A DNA stretch of 23,767 nucleotides, taken from the NCBI GenBank assembly GCA_964417835.1, contig CAYQJD010000013.1, positions 1 through 23,767 on the forward strand. The letters are read 5' to 3'. Both the position numbers and the translations under genes were made by a program. This DNA is from UMGS1124 sp964417835 (GTDB taxonomy: Bacteria > Bacillota_I > Bacilli_A > RF39 > UBA660). Under the pieces are notes generated by a model. The model had not been told where the DNA came from, ran no database searches, and saw only the letters and a list, made by a program, of their open reading frames with translations. Positions 15,569-22,314 of the stretch are shown here, in pieces; position 1 is the first letter of the stretch, and each line of letters begins with the position of its first letter.

Positions 15569-16664
15569 ATGGATATTAAATTATTGAAGAATAATTATCT
15601 AGATTTGCAAGAACGTATTAAAATAATTGGGAGGTCACTTTGAAATAAATAAAAAGCAGCAACGAATTAAAGAATTAGAAGAAAATTTAATGAGTCAAAA
15701 CGATTGGAGCAATATAGAAAAATCAAATGACGTTAATAATGAACTTATAAATTTAAAAAAAACTATTGATAAATTTTATTCTTTGAATAACAAAGTTGAT
15801 GAATCAATATCATTATGTGAATTATTATCTCCAAGTGATATTTTAGAAATAAAAGAATTAGAAAATGAATTAATAAATTTGAAAAATGAGATTAATGATT
15901 TAGAAGTTGAAGCTTTATTTAAAGATAAATATGATAATTCCAATTGCTTTTTAGAAATACATCCTGGTGCTGGTGGTACTGAAGCTTGCGATTGGGCAGA
16001 AATGTTACAGAGAATGTATATAATGTTTTGTGAAAAATATGATTTTAAATATGAAATATTAGATAAACAAAAGGGAGAAACAGCAGGGATAAAAAGTGTT
16101 ACTATAAAGATTTCTAAAATGTATGCATATGGGTATTTTAAAGGCGAAACTGGAGTCCATCGACTTGTAAGAATAAGTCCTTTTAATGCAGCAGGTAAAC
16201 GTCAAACATCTTTTGCTTCAGTTTCTGTTATACCAGAAATTGATAATAATATAAAAATTGATATTAAAGATGAAGACTTAAGAATAGATGTTTATAGAAG
16301 TAGTGGATGTGGAGGGCAAGGAGTTAATACAACAGATTCAGCAGTTAGAATAACTCATATTCCAACTGGAATTGTAGTTACGTGTCAAAACGAGCGAAGT
16401 CAAATTAAAAATAAAGCTGTTGCGTTAAATGTTTTAAAAAGTAAGTTGTATCAATTAGAAGAAAAAAATAAAAAAGAAGCAATTAGTGATTTAAAAGGAA
16501 CAATTAAAAATATAGATTTTGGAAGCCAAATACGAAATTATACTTTAGAACCTTATAGTTTGATTAAAGATGTTAGAACAGGTTATGAAACTGCAAATGT
16601 TGAAAAAGTGCTTAATGGAGATATAATTGATTTTATGAAAGCGTATTTAAGAATAAAGAGGTAA
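15569..16664 (+). CDS. prfB: Peptide chain release factor 2, with programmed +1 frameshift
   Basis: Terminates translation at UGA and UAA. The gene is in two frames: 24 codons from the ATG at 15569 (MDIKLLKNNYLDLQ...) to an in-frame TGA at 15641-15643, then a +1 shift into the long frame that runs to 16664. The joined protein is about 364 residues, the normal RF2 length. The stop-recognition tripeptide SPF (about 203-205) marks RF2 rather than RF1, and GGQ (about 248-250) in SGCGGQGVNTTDSAV is the peptidyl-hydrolysis motif. The long frame alone would lack the conserved N-terminus. The ATG has AAAGGTG upstream. In Bacillus this gene follows secA; here it does not. Confidence 0.97.
15629..15643 (+). 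promoter_or_regulatory. RF2 autoregulatory frameshift site
   Basis: The internal Shine-Dalgarno GGGAGG (15629-15634) is followed by TCA, the slippery CTT (15638-15640) and the TGA stop. This matches the classic prfB arrangement with three bases between the SD and CTT. Low RF2 lets the ribosome slip +1 and complete the protein. Confidence 0.95.
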
Positions 16665-16668
16665 ATAT

Positions 16669-17511
16669 ATGATAATGTTAAAGAAATATTTTAAAGCAAT
16701 TTTAGGATGTATTTTAATAAGCTTAGGTTTAAGAATTTTTATTATACCATCAAGTTTAGTTGTTAGTGGAGCTTTAGGTTTATCAAGTCTTCTTTATTAC
16801 AATTATGGTTTTAATATATCTATTTTATTGTTAATTATAAACGTTTGGACAATATGGTTAGTATATATGTTATATGATATAAAAAAGCTTAAAGAATACC
16901 TTATTCCATCAATAGCATTGCCAGTTTTTATATATATGTCTTCATTTATAAATATTAATTTAACAAGTAGTGTAGAGATACTATTATTAGCATTATTCGG
17001 TTCTTTTATAATGGGATATGGTTATAGTATTATGTATAAAGAAGGATATAAAGTTGGTGCGATAAATATTTTAGAAGACATCTATAATGATTTAAATAGA
17101 AAAAATACAAAGATAATAACAAGATGTTTTGATTTTATTCTAATTATTTCTACTTTATTCAGCTTTGGATTAGAACGTACTTTATATTCAATGATTGTAG
17201 TTATTGTTATTCGTTATATGACTACAAAAGCCAGTATTGGTATTAGTGATTTTAAAGCATTTTATATTATTACCACACATGAAAAAGAAATAAAAGATTA
17301 TATAATGAATGAATTACATTATGATCTTACCTTATTCGATGTAGAAGGAGGGTTTACAAAGAAAAAAAATAAAATTCTAATGACAGTAATTCCAACTAAA
17401 GATTATTTTAGATTAAAACAAGGTATTAAATTAATCGATTCAAAAGCATTTATTTCAATAACTGATAATTATGAAGTTATGAATAAAGATTTGGATATTA
17501 ATGTAAACTAA
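16669..17511 (+). CDS. YitT/UPF0750-family membrane protein with DUF2179 domain
   Basis: Membrane protein of unknown function, common in several copies in Bacillota. The N-terminal part (about 5-195) has about five hydrophobic segments, with the family signature SSLVVSGALGLSSLLYYNYG near residue 27. The C-terminal soluble DUF2179 domain (about 205-275) includes FYIITTHEKEIKDYI and DVEGGFTKKKNKILMTVI. The 280-residue length is typical. It starts 4 bases after prfB, with AGAGG overlapping the prfB end, so the two are cotranscribed. An ATG two codons in could also serve as start. No transport substrate can be inferred. Confidence 0.9.
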   Translation: MIMLKKYFKAILGCILISLGLRIFIIPSSLVVSGALGLSSLLYYNYGFNISILLLIINVWTIWLVYMLYDIKKLKEYLIPSIALPVFIYMSSFININLTSSVEILLLALFGSFIMGYGYSIMYKEGYKVGAINILEDIYNDLNRKNTKIITRCFDFILIISTLFSFGLERTLYSMIVVIVIRYMTTKASIGISDFKAFYIITTHEKEIKDYIMNELHYDLTLFDVEGGFTKKKNKILMTVIPTKDYFRLKQGIKLIDSKAFISITDNYEVMNKDLDINVN

Positions 17512-17529
17512 AAATTATTTAGTTTTTTT
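17505..17529 (+). terminator. AT-only terminator after the YitT gene
   Basis: AAACTAAA (17505-17512) pairs with TTTAGTTT (17518-17525) around AATTA and runs into a T tract to 17529. The TAA stop (17509-17511) lies in the 5' arm. The stem has only one G-C pair, so it may be leaky. Confidence 0.5.
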
Positions 17530-17550
17530 AATAAAATAATATTTCAGTAA

Positions 17551-17556
17551 TAAAAT
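17551..17556 (+). promoter_or_regulatory. Candidate -10 directly before the amidase ATG
   Basis: TAAAAT ends 5 bases before the ATG at 17562, which would place the transcript start at or next to the start codon. No -35 match and no ribosome site were seen in the 50-base gap. Confidence 0.3.
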
Positions 17557-17561
17557 ATAGT

Positions 17562-18200
17562 ATGAAAAAGATAATTACTATAATATTATTAATATTAAAT
17601 TTAGTTTTATATTTACCCGCATTTGCGCAAGATAAAACTATGATTTTAGATGGAATGATAATTGCAGTAGATCCAGGTCATGGAGGCAAAGATAAGGGAA
17701 CTTCATATGAAAATATTTATGAAAAAGATATAAATTTAAAAATAGCTTTATATTTAAAAGAAGAACTCGAAAAATACGGTGCTAATATTCTTTTGACAAG
17801 AGAAGGAGATTATGATCTATCAAAGCCAAATACTAATACTAGAAAAAAAAGTGATTTTGATAATAGAATAAAGCTTATTGAAGATAATAATACGGACTTT
17901 TTTATTTCAATACATCAAAATTATTACAAAGATTCTAAATATAGCGGTATGCAAGTCTTTTATAAAAATACTAAAGAACTTGCAAAATTTATTCAAGAGA
18001 AAATAAATTCAGATAGAGAGGTTAAAGAAATAGATAAATCTTTATACATGTATAGAAACTTACAAGTAAAAGGATTATTAATAGAATGTGGCTTTTTATC
18101 TAACGAAAATGATAGAAAAAATTTAACAGATGATTCGTATCAAAAAAGTTTAGCAAGAAATATTGCCCAAAATATAGCATTATATTTTAAAAATAAATAA
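17562..18200 (+). CDS. N-acetylmuramoyl-L-alanine amidase (Amidase_3, CwlD-like)
   Basis: Exported zinc amidase that cleaves the bond between MurNAc and the stem peptide. A signal peptide or signal anchor is plain: KK, a hydrophobic run to about 20, then AFA-Q at 21-24. The zinc ligands are H40 in DPGHGG, E54 in YEKDIN and H118 in SIHQN, with the catalytic E175 in LIECGFLSN. Length (212 residues) and the absence of SPOR or LysM repeats match CwlD, the spore-cortex muramic-lactam amidase, but a vegetative role is equally possible. No other sporulation gene is visible in the window. No Shine-Dalgarno precedes the ATG, unlike nearly all neighbours. Confidence 0.92.
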   Translation: MKKIITIILLILNLVLYLPAFAQDKTMILDGMIIAVDPGHGGKDKGTSYENIYEKDINLKIALYLKEELEKYGANILLTREGDYDLSKPNTNTRKKSDFDNRIKLIEDNNTDFFISIHQNYYKDSKYSGMQVFYKNTKELAKFIQEKINSDREVKEIDKSLYMYRNLQVKGLLIECGFLSNENDRKNLTDDSYQKSLARNIAQNIALYFKNK

Positions 18201-18230
18201 CATAAAAATTCATAAAAAATTCATAAAATT
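18201..18230. repeat. Three tandem CATAAAAnTT-like units
   Basis: CATAAAAATT, CATAAAAAATT and CATAAAATT follow the amidase stop head to tail with a period of 10-11 bases. ATTTTTATG at 18239-18247 is the inverted complement of the first unit. It may be an operator for the Abi gene or simple AT-rich drift. Confidence 0.35.
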
Positions 18231-18254
18231 TATATATTATTTTTATGTGAGTTG

Positions 18255-18263
18255 TGGTAAAAT
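18255..18263 (+). promoter_or_regulatory. Extended -10 promoter for the Abi gene
   Basis: TGGTAAAAT ends 17 bases before the ATG at 18281. A GTG in this interval (18254) opens the same frame but would lie inside the promoter. Confidence 0.45.
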
Positions 18264-18280
18264 TTAAAATAGGTGATAGT

Positions 18281-19243
18281 ATGTCTAAACAAATCGAGTC
18301 TGAAAATAATAAAATTTTTAAAACTTTAGATGAACAAATTCAGATTTTGAAAGATAAAGGTTTAGTCATTGAAGATTTAGAATTAACTAAAGAGATTCTT
18401 CTTAGAGAAAATTATTTTTTCTTGAGCGGGTATAGACATTTATTGCTAAAGGGGAATAACACTAAACAATTTATACCTAATGCAAATTTTAGAGAAATGT
18501 ATGCACTATTTAATTTTGACAGACAAATTAGAAATATTATTTTTAAAAATTTATTAATTGTTGAAAATAATATAAAAAGTATATTTTCTTATCAGTTATC
18601 GAAAAAATATGGCTATAAAGAAAAAGACTATTTAAAACCTAGTAATTTTACAAACAACCCCGAAAAATTTAGGCAAGTTAATGATTTAATAAAAAAGATG
18701 AAACGACAAATGAGAATTAATGGACAGCAACATTCTGCTACTAAACATTACCAATCTAATTATGGATATACGCCATTATGGGTTGTTGTTAAAGTTTTAT
18801 CTTTTGGTATAGTTTGCGAATTATTTACTATAATGAAAAAAGAGGATCAAATTGAAATAGGAGAAATTTATAATATTTCTCCATCAGTATTAAGTATATA
18901 TTTACCCATTTTAGCAAATTTTAGAAATCTGTGTGCTCATGAAGATATATTATATGATTATAAGACTCACCGAGATATACCAGATACTGCTTTTCATAAT
19001 ATTTTGAATATTCCTAAAACTGATGGTGAGTTTATATACGGTAAAGATGATTTGTTTTCTTTAGTAATTATATTAAAAAAAATGTTATCGGATGATGAAT
19101 TTAAACTTTTAATTAATGAGTTGACTTATGAATTAGATATATTGGATGGGAAATTAAAAACAATAAAAATTGAAAAAGTTTTAAATATTATGGGATTTCC
19201 TAATAATTTTAAAGAAATATGCTATTTAGATAAGGAGTTATAG
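18281..19243 (+). CDS. Abi_2 (AbiD/AbiF-type) abortive-infection protein with HEPN RNase motif
   Basis: Phage-defence or toxin-like protein of the Abi_2 family. Family features run in order: TLDEQIQILKDKGL at the N-terminus, NYFFLSGYRH (44-53), FNFDRQIRNIIF (about 77-88), LLIVENNIKS, PLWVVVKVLSFG (about 165-176), and the C-terminal SIYLPILANFRNLCAHEDIL. The last contains R215 and H220 in an RNxxxH arrangement, the HEPN ribonuclease signature. The 320-residue length is normal. The start is the ATG at 18281 (AGGTGA upstream). It lies between cell-envelope genes, and htrA begins one base after its stop, so they are probably cotranscribed. No obvious partner gene is present; AbiF-type proteins can pair with a small RNA, but none was identified in the 80-base upstream gap. 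Confidence 0.88.
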   Translation: MSKQIESENNKIFKTLDEQIQILKDKGLVIEDLELTKEILLRENYFFLSGYRHLLLKGNNTKQFIPNANFREMYALFNFDRQIRNIIFKNLLIVENNIKSIFSYQLSKKYGYKEKDYLKPSNFTNNPEKFRQVNDLIKKMKRQMRINGQQHSATKHYQSNYGYTPLWVVVKVLSFGIVCELFTIMKKEDQIEIGEIYNISPSVLSIYLPILANFRNLCAHEDILYDYKTHRDIPDTAFHNILNIPKTDGEFIYGKDDLFSLVIILKKMLSDDEFKLLINELTYELDILDGKLKTIKIEKVLNIMGFPNNFKEICYLDKEL

Positions 19244-19244
19244 A

Positions 19245-20333
19245 ATGAAAAAAAATAAAACATTAAGTATAATATTAATAATTTTAGCATTTTTTGTAGG
19301 AGCTGGTGGTATGTATACCTTAATAAGATACGCTCCAGAATCAGTTCAAACTGTTGTAAATAAGAGCGAAAAAGAAGTAACAATTGTAGAAAATGGAATT
19401 GCAGATGCTGTAGAAAAAGTATATGATTCAGTAGTTGTGGTTGGTTCTTATAAAAATGGTGTTCTGTCAAGTAGCGGTACAGGTTTTGTATATGATGAAG
19501 ATGGTGAATATGCATATATTTTAACTAACTCTCATGTTGTGGATTCTGCCACTTCTGTAAAGGTTAAATTTACTAATGATAATATAGAAAATGTAGAACT
19601 TATTGGAAATGATTCTTATTCAGATATAGCAGTATTAAAAATAGAAAAAGAGAAGATTTTATCAGTTGCATCTATCGGAACAAGTGAGGAAGCTAGAATT
19701 GGAGATACATTATTTGCAATAGGAGCTCCTTTATCCGATGAATATTCTTGGACAACAACAAGAGGAATTCTTTCTGGGAAAAATAGATTAGTAAATGTCA
19801 GTGTTAATTCGAGCACTTCTTCTGACTGGGTAATGAGTGTATTACAAACTGATGCTGCTATAAATAGCGGAAATAGTGGTGGGCCACTTGCAAATTCTAA
19901 TGGCGAAGTTATAGGAATTACAAATATGAAGCTAGTAAGTGATGGTGTTGAAGGCATAGGCTTTGCAATACCTATAGAAGATGCTGTGAACTATGCTTCT
20001 AAATTAAGAGAGTCAGGAAAAATTGAAAGACCCTTTTTAGGAATTTCAATGCTAGATACAACAGATTCATATGCTTTATCAAGATATAAAATAACTGTTG
20101 ATAGTAATTTGAATGGAGTTGTAGTCGTCGAAACACAGGAAAAATCACCTGCTAAAGAAGCAGGACTTCAAACTGGAGATGTAATAGTTGCTTTAGAAGA
20201 TTATGAAATAACTTCTGTTGCGAAGTTAAAATATTATTTATATAAATATAATCCTGGAGACAAAGTTACTATAAAATATGTTAGAAATGGAAAAACTGAA
20301 AGCGTTTCAATTAAATTAGTTGCAAGCGAATAA
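19245..20333 (+). CDS. HtrA/DegP-like membrane-anchored serine protease with PDZ domain
   Basis: Envelope quality-control protease of family S1C. A short N-terminal cytoplasmic stretch and one membrane anchor (about 7-28) place the protease outside the membrane. The catalytic triad is H97 in TNSHVVD, D127 in YSDIAVLK and S211 in GNSGGP. A single PDZ domain (about 262-360) contains GLQTGDVIVALEDYEI. At 362 residues it has the usual one-PDZ Gram-positive HtrA layout. The ATG lies one base after the Abi stop, with AAGGAG inside the Abi 3' end, so expression is coupled to that gene. A strong terminator overlaps its stop codon. Confidence 0.95.
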   Translation: MKKNKTLSIILIILAFFVGAGGMYTLIRYAPESVQTVVNKSEKEVTIVENGIADAVEKVYDSVVVVGSYKNGVLSSSGTGFVYDEDGEYAYILTNSHVVDSATSVKVKFTNDNIENVELIGNDSYSDIAVLKIEKEKILSVASIGTSEEARIGDTLFAIGAPLSDEYSWTTTRGILSGKNRLVNVSVNSSTSSDWVMSVLQTDAAINSGNSGGPLANSNGEVIGITNMKLVSDGVEGIGFAIPIEDAVNYASKLRESGKIERPFLGISMLDTTDSYALSRYKITVDSNLNGVVVVETQEKSPAKEAGLQTGDVIVALEDYEITSVAKLKYYLYKYNPGDKVTIKYVRNGKTESVSIKLVASE

Positions 20334-20351
20334 AAAATTGCTTGCTTTTTT
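20322..20351 (+). terminator. Intrinsic terminator of htrA
   Basis: GCAAGC (20322-20327) pairs with GCTTGC (20340-20345), with AAT/ATT extending the stem inside past a bulged G, then six T. The TAA stop (20331-20333) lies inside the hairpin. Confidence 0.8.
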
Positions 20352-20375
20352 ATTAAAAAATAATTAAAGTTAATG

Positions 20376-20381
20376 TATAAT
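20376..20381 (+). promoter_or_regulatory. Candidate -10 for ychF
   Basis: TATAAT, 22 bases before the ychF ATG; only a poor -35 (TTAAAA near 20353) is present. Confidence 0.45.
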
Positions 20382-20403
20382 AAATTTGAAATGAGGGATT
20401 TTT

Positions 20404-21504
20404 ATGTCATTAAAAGCAGGAATTATTGGGTTACCGAATGTTGGGAAAAGTACTCTTTTTAATGCAATAACTAAAAAAAATATTTTGGCTGCCAACTATC
20501 CATTTGCAACAATTAATCCTAATGTGGGAGTTGTTACAGTACCTGACTATAGATTAGAGTATTTAGAAGAATTATATAATCCCGATAATATAGTTCCTAC
20601 ATCTTATGAATTTATAGACATTGCTGGTTTAGTAAGAGGAGCTTCAAATGGAGAAGGATTGGGAAATAAATTTTTGGCAAATATAAGAGAAGTTGATGCT
20701 GTTGTTGAAGTTGTTAGATGTTTTCAGGATAAAGATATAACTCATGTAGAAGGAAATGTTGATCCCATAAGAGATATTGAAATTATTAATGTAGAGCTTA
20801 TAATGTCTGATTTGGAAATTATAAGTAATCGTCTAAATAAAATGGGAAAAAAAATTGAGATGACAAAGGGTAAAAAAGAGTTATTAGAAATAAATGTTTT
20901 AAAAAAATGCAAAGAAAACTTAGAAAAAAATATTCCGCTTAGAAACGTAATATTTGATGAAGATGAAATAAAAATATTAAAAAATTTCAGTTTTATAACA
21001 TATAAACCAATAATATATGTTACTAACGTTAATGAGGAGGATTCTATTATAGGAAGTAACGCTTATGTAAATAAAGTTAGAGAATATGCAAAACAAGAAA
21101 ATGCAGGAGTAGTTGTGCTTTCTGCTAAATTAGAAAGCGAATTATCGGAACTTGAAGAAAGTGATAAAAAAAATTTTATGAAAGAAATCGGATTACCCAA
21201 TAGTGGATTAGATAAATTGATTTATGAAACATATTCTTTATTAGGTTTAGCAACATTTTTTACAGTTGGGTCAAATGAATGCAGAGCGTGGACGTTTAAA
21301 AAAGGAATGAAGGCTCAAGAATGTGCGGGCATAATTCATTCGGATTTTCAAAGAGGCTTTATTAGGTGTGAAACTATGAGCTTTGATGATTTAAAAAAAT
21401 ATGGTAGTGAACTAAAAGTAAAAGAGGCGGGCAAAATTAGACTTGAAGGAAAAGAATATATAATGGACGATGGAGATATATGCTATTTTAGATTTAATGT
21501 TTAA
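20404..21504 (+). CDS. ychF: YchF/OLA1-type Obg-related ATPase
   Basis: Universally conserved P-loop ATPase of the Obg superfamily, associated with ribosomes and redox stress. The P loop GLPNVGKS (9-16) is followed by the YPFATINPNVGVV switch I region and by DIAGLVRGASNGEGLGNKFL (switch II). The coiled-coil insert (about 130-200) and the C-terminal TGS-like domain (TFFTVGSNECRAWTFKKGMK...AGIIHSDFQRGFIR) complete the family layout. Length 366 is standard. In place of the guanine-specific NKxD there is TNVNEED, in keeping with the known ATP preference. The ribosome site is GAGGG. It has its own candidate promoter and precedes the rplK operon promoter. Confidence 0.97.
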   Translation: MSLKAGIIGLPNVGKSTLFNAITKKNILAANYPFATINPNVGVVTVPDYRLEYLEELYNPDNIVPTSYEFIDIAGLVRGASNGEGLGNKFLANIREVDAVVEVVRCFQDKDITHVEGNVDPIRDIEIINVELIMSDLEIISNRLNKMGKKIEMTKGKKELLEINVLKKCKENLEKNIPLRNVIFDEDEIKILKNFSFITYKPIIYVTNVNEEDSIIGSNAYVNKVREYAKQENAGVVVLSAKLESELSELEESDKKNFMKEIGLPNSGLDKLIYETYSLLGLATFFTVGSNECRAWTFKKGMKAQECAGIIHSDFQRGFIRCETMSFDDLKKYGSELKVKEAGKIRLEGKEYIMDDGDICYFRFNV

Positions 21505-21520
21505 TATATATTAATTTTTT
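21501..21520 (+). terminator. Weak AT-only terminator of ychF
   Basis: The palindrome TTAATATATATTAA (21501-21514) followed by six T. It includes the TAA stop codon (21502-21504). The stem has no G-C pair, so read-through into the rplK operon is likely. Confidence 0.35.
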
Positions 21521-21555
21521 ATAATGAAAATTGTGCATTTTTATTTGGTTTTATA

Positions 21556-21585
21556 TTGACAGTGTTAAAAAAAGTGTGATATCAT
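21556..21585 (+). promoter_or_regulatory. Promoter of the rplK-rplA operon
   Basis: A perfect -35 TTGACA (21556-21561), an 18-base spacer and TATCAT (21580-21585) preceded by TGA, so both a consensus -35 and an extended -10. It is one of only two promoters in the window with a real -35, in keeping with ribosomal-protein output. Confidence 0.75.
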
Positions 21586-21618
21586 CTATTATGCATTTAT
21601 ATTTTAATATAAAATGTT

Positions 21619-21654
21619 TTGTGGGAGGGAATAGCGGATTTGCCCATACCACAA
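21619..21654 (+). promoter_or_regulatory. L1-type ribosomal protein leader upstream of rplK
   Basis: TTGTGG (21619-21624) pairs with CCACAA (21649-21654), and GGG (21627-21629) can pair with CCC (21643-21645) above an asymmetric internal loop. The GTGGGAGGG...ACCACA pattern recurs before rplK in Bacillota and mimics the L1 site on 23S rRNA. L1, made by the second gene, would repress translation of both. Confidence 0.65.
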
Positions 21655-21681
21655 CAGCGAAAATGAAAGGATGTGTTTTTC

Positions 21682-22272
21682 GTGGCAAAAGAAGTCGTAA
21701 AGAAAATAAAATTACAAATTCAAGCTGGGAAAGCAACTCCAGCGCCACCTGTTGGAACAGTTTTAGGACCTGCTGGAATTAATTTGCAAGAATTTTGTAC
21801 AAGATTTAATGATGCTTCTAAAGATAAAATGGGAGATATAGTACCAGTTGTTATATCAATATATGATGATAGAAGTTTTGATTTCGAAATTAAAACAGCG
21901 CCAGCATCATTTATGATAAAAAAAGTTGCTAAAATTAAATCTGGAAGCAAAAAAGGCGCTAATGAAATTGTTGCAACAATTTCAAAGGAAGAATTGAAAA
22001 ATATAGCAGAAACAAAGTTGCCAGATCTTAATGCTTATGATGTAGAAGCAGCAATGAAAATTATCGAAGGTACTGCAAGAAACATGGGTGTTGCTGTTAA
22101 AGGCATAAACGATGTAGAAATGGCAGAACAAGCAGAAGAAGCTCATGAAGCAGAAATCGAAGAAGCAAAAAGAGAAGCAAAATTAGAAGCGCTTGAAGAA
22201 GAAATGAAAAATAACAATAACGCAGAAGTAGAAGTTATAAGCGAAAAAAATAAAGAAGAAGAAAACAATTAA
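21682..22272 (+). CDS. rplK: Ribosomal protein L11 with long acidic C-terminal extension
   Basis: Binds the GTPase-associated region of 23S rRNA. The N-terminal domain carries the usual KLQIQAGKATPAPPVGTVLG, and the C-terminal rRNA-binding domain ends IEGTARNMGVAV near residue 139. Normal L11 stops at about 141 residues; this one continues for 56 more (141-196), rich in E, A, K and N, predicted helical (EEAHEAEIEEAKREAKLEAL) with an Asn/Glu-rich end. The extension is in frame with no break. The start is the GTG at 21682, 9 bases after AAAGGAT; an in-frame GTG at 21673 directly abuts that site and is unlikely. Position before rplA is conserved, but secE and nusG are missing upstream. Confidence 0.95.
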   Translation: MAKEVVKKIKLQIQAGKATPAPPVGTVLGPAGINLQEFCTRFNDASKDKMGDIVPVVISIYDDRSFDFEIKTAPASFMIKKVAKIKSGSKKGANEIVATISKEELKNIAETKLPDLNAYDVEAAMKIIEGTARNMGVAVKGINDVEMAEQAEEAHEAEIEEAKREAKLEALEEEMKNNNNAEVEVISEKNKEEENN

Positions 22273-22314
22273 TAAATAAATATCCGCTAATAAACCACGA
22301 TTGGAGGGAAAAAA

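Noticed and set aside
18201..18247. CRISPR-like array next to the HEPN protein
   Set aside because: The units are only 10-11 bp, contiguous and without spacers.
19222..19515. 97-residue ORF on the - strand opposite htrA, and similar antisense ORFs (5761-5979, 19616-19957, 21720-21950)
   Set aside because: They lie wholly or almost wholly opposite well-identified genes, have low-complexity translations and lack ribosome sites.
21531..21782. 83-residue + strand ORF across the rplK leader
   Set aside because: It overlaps the promoter, leader and first codons of rplK in another frame and has no ribosome site.
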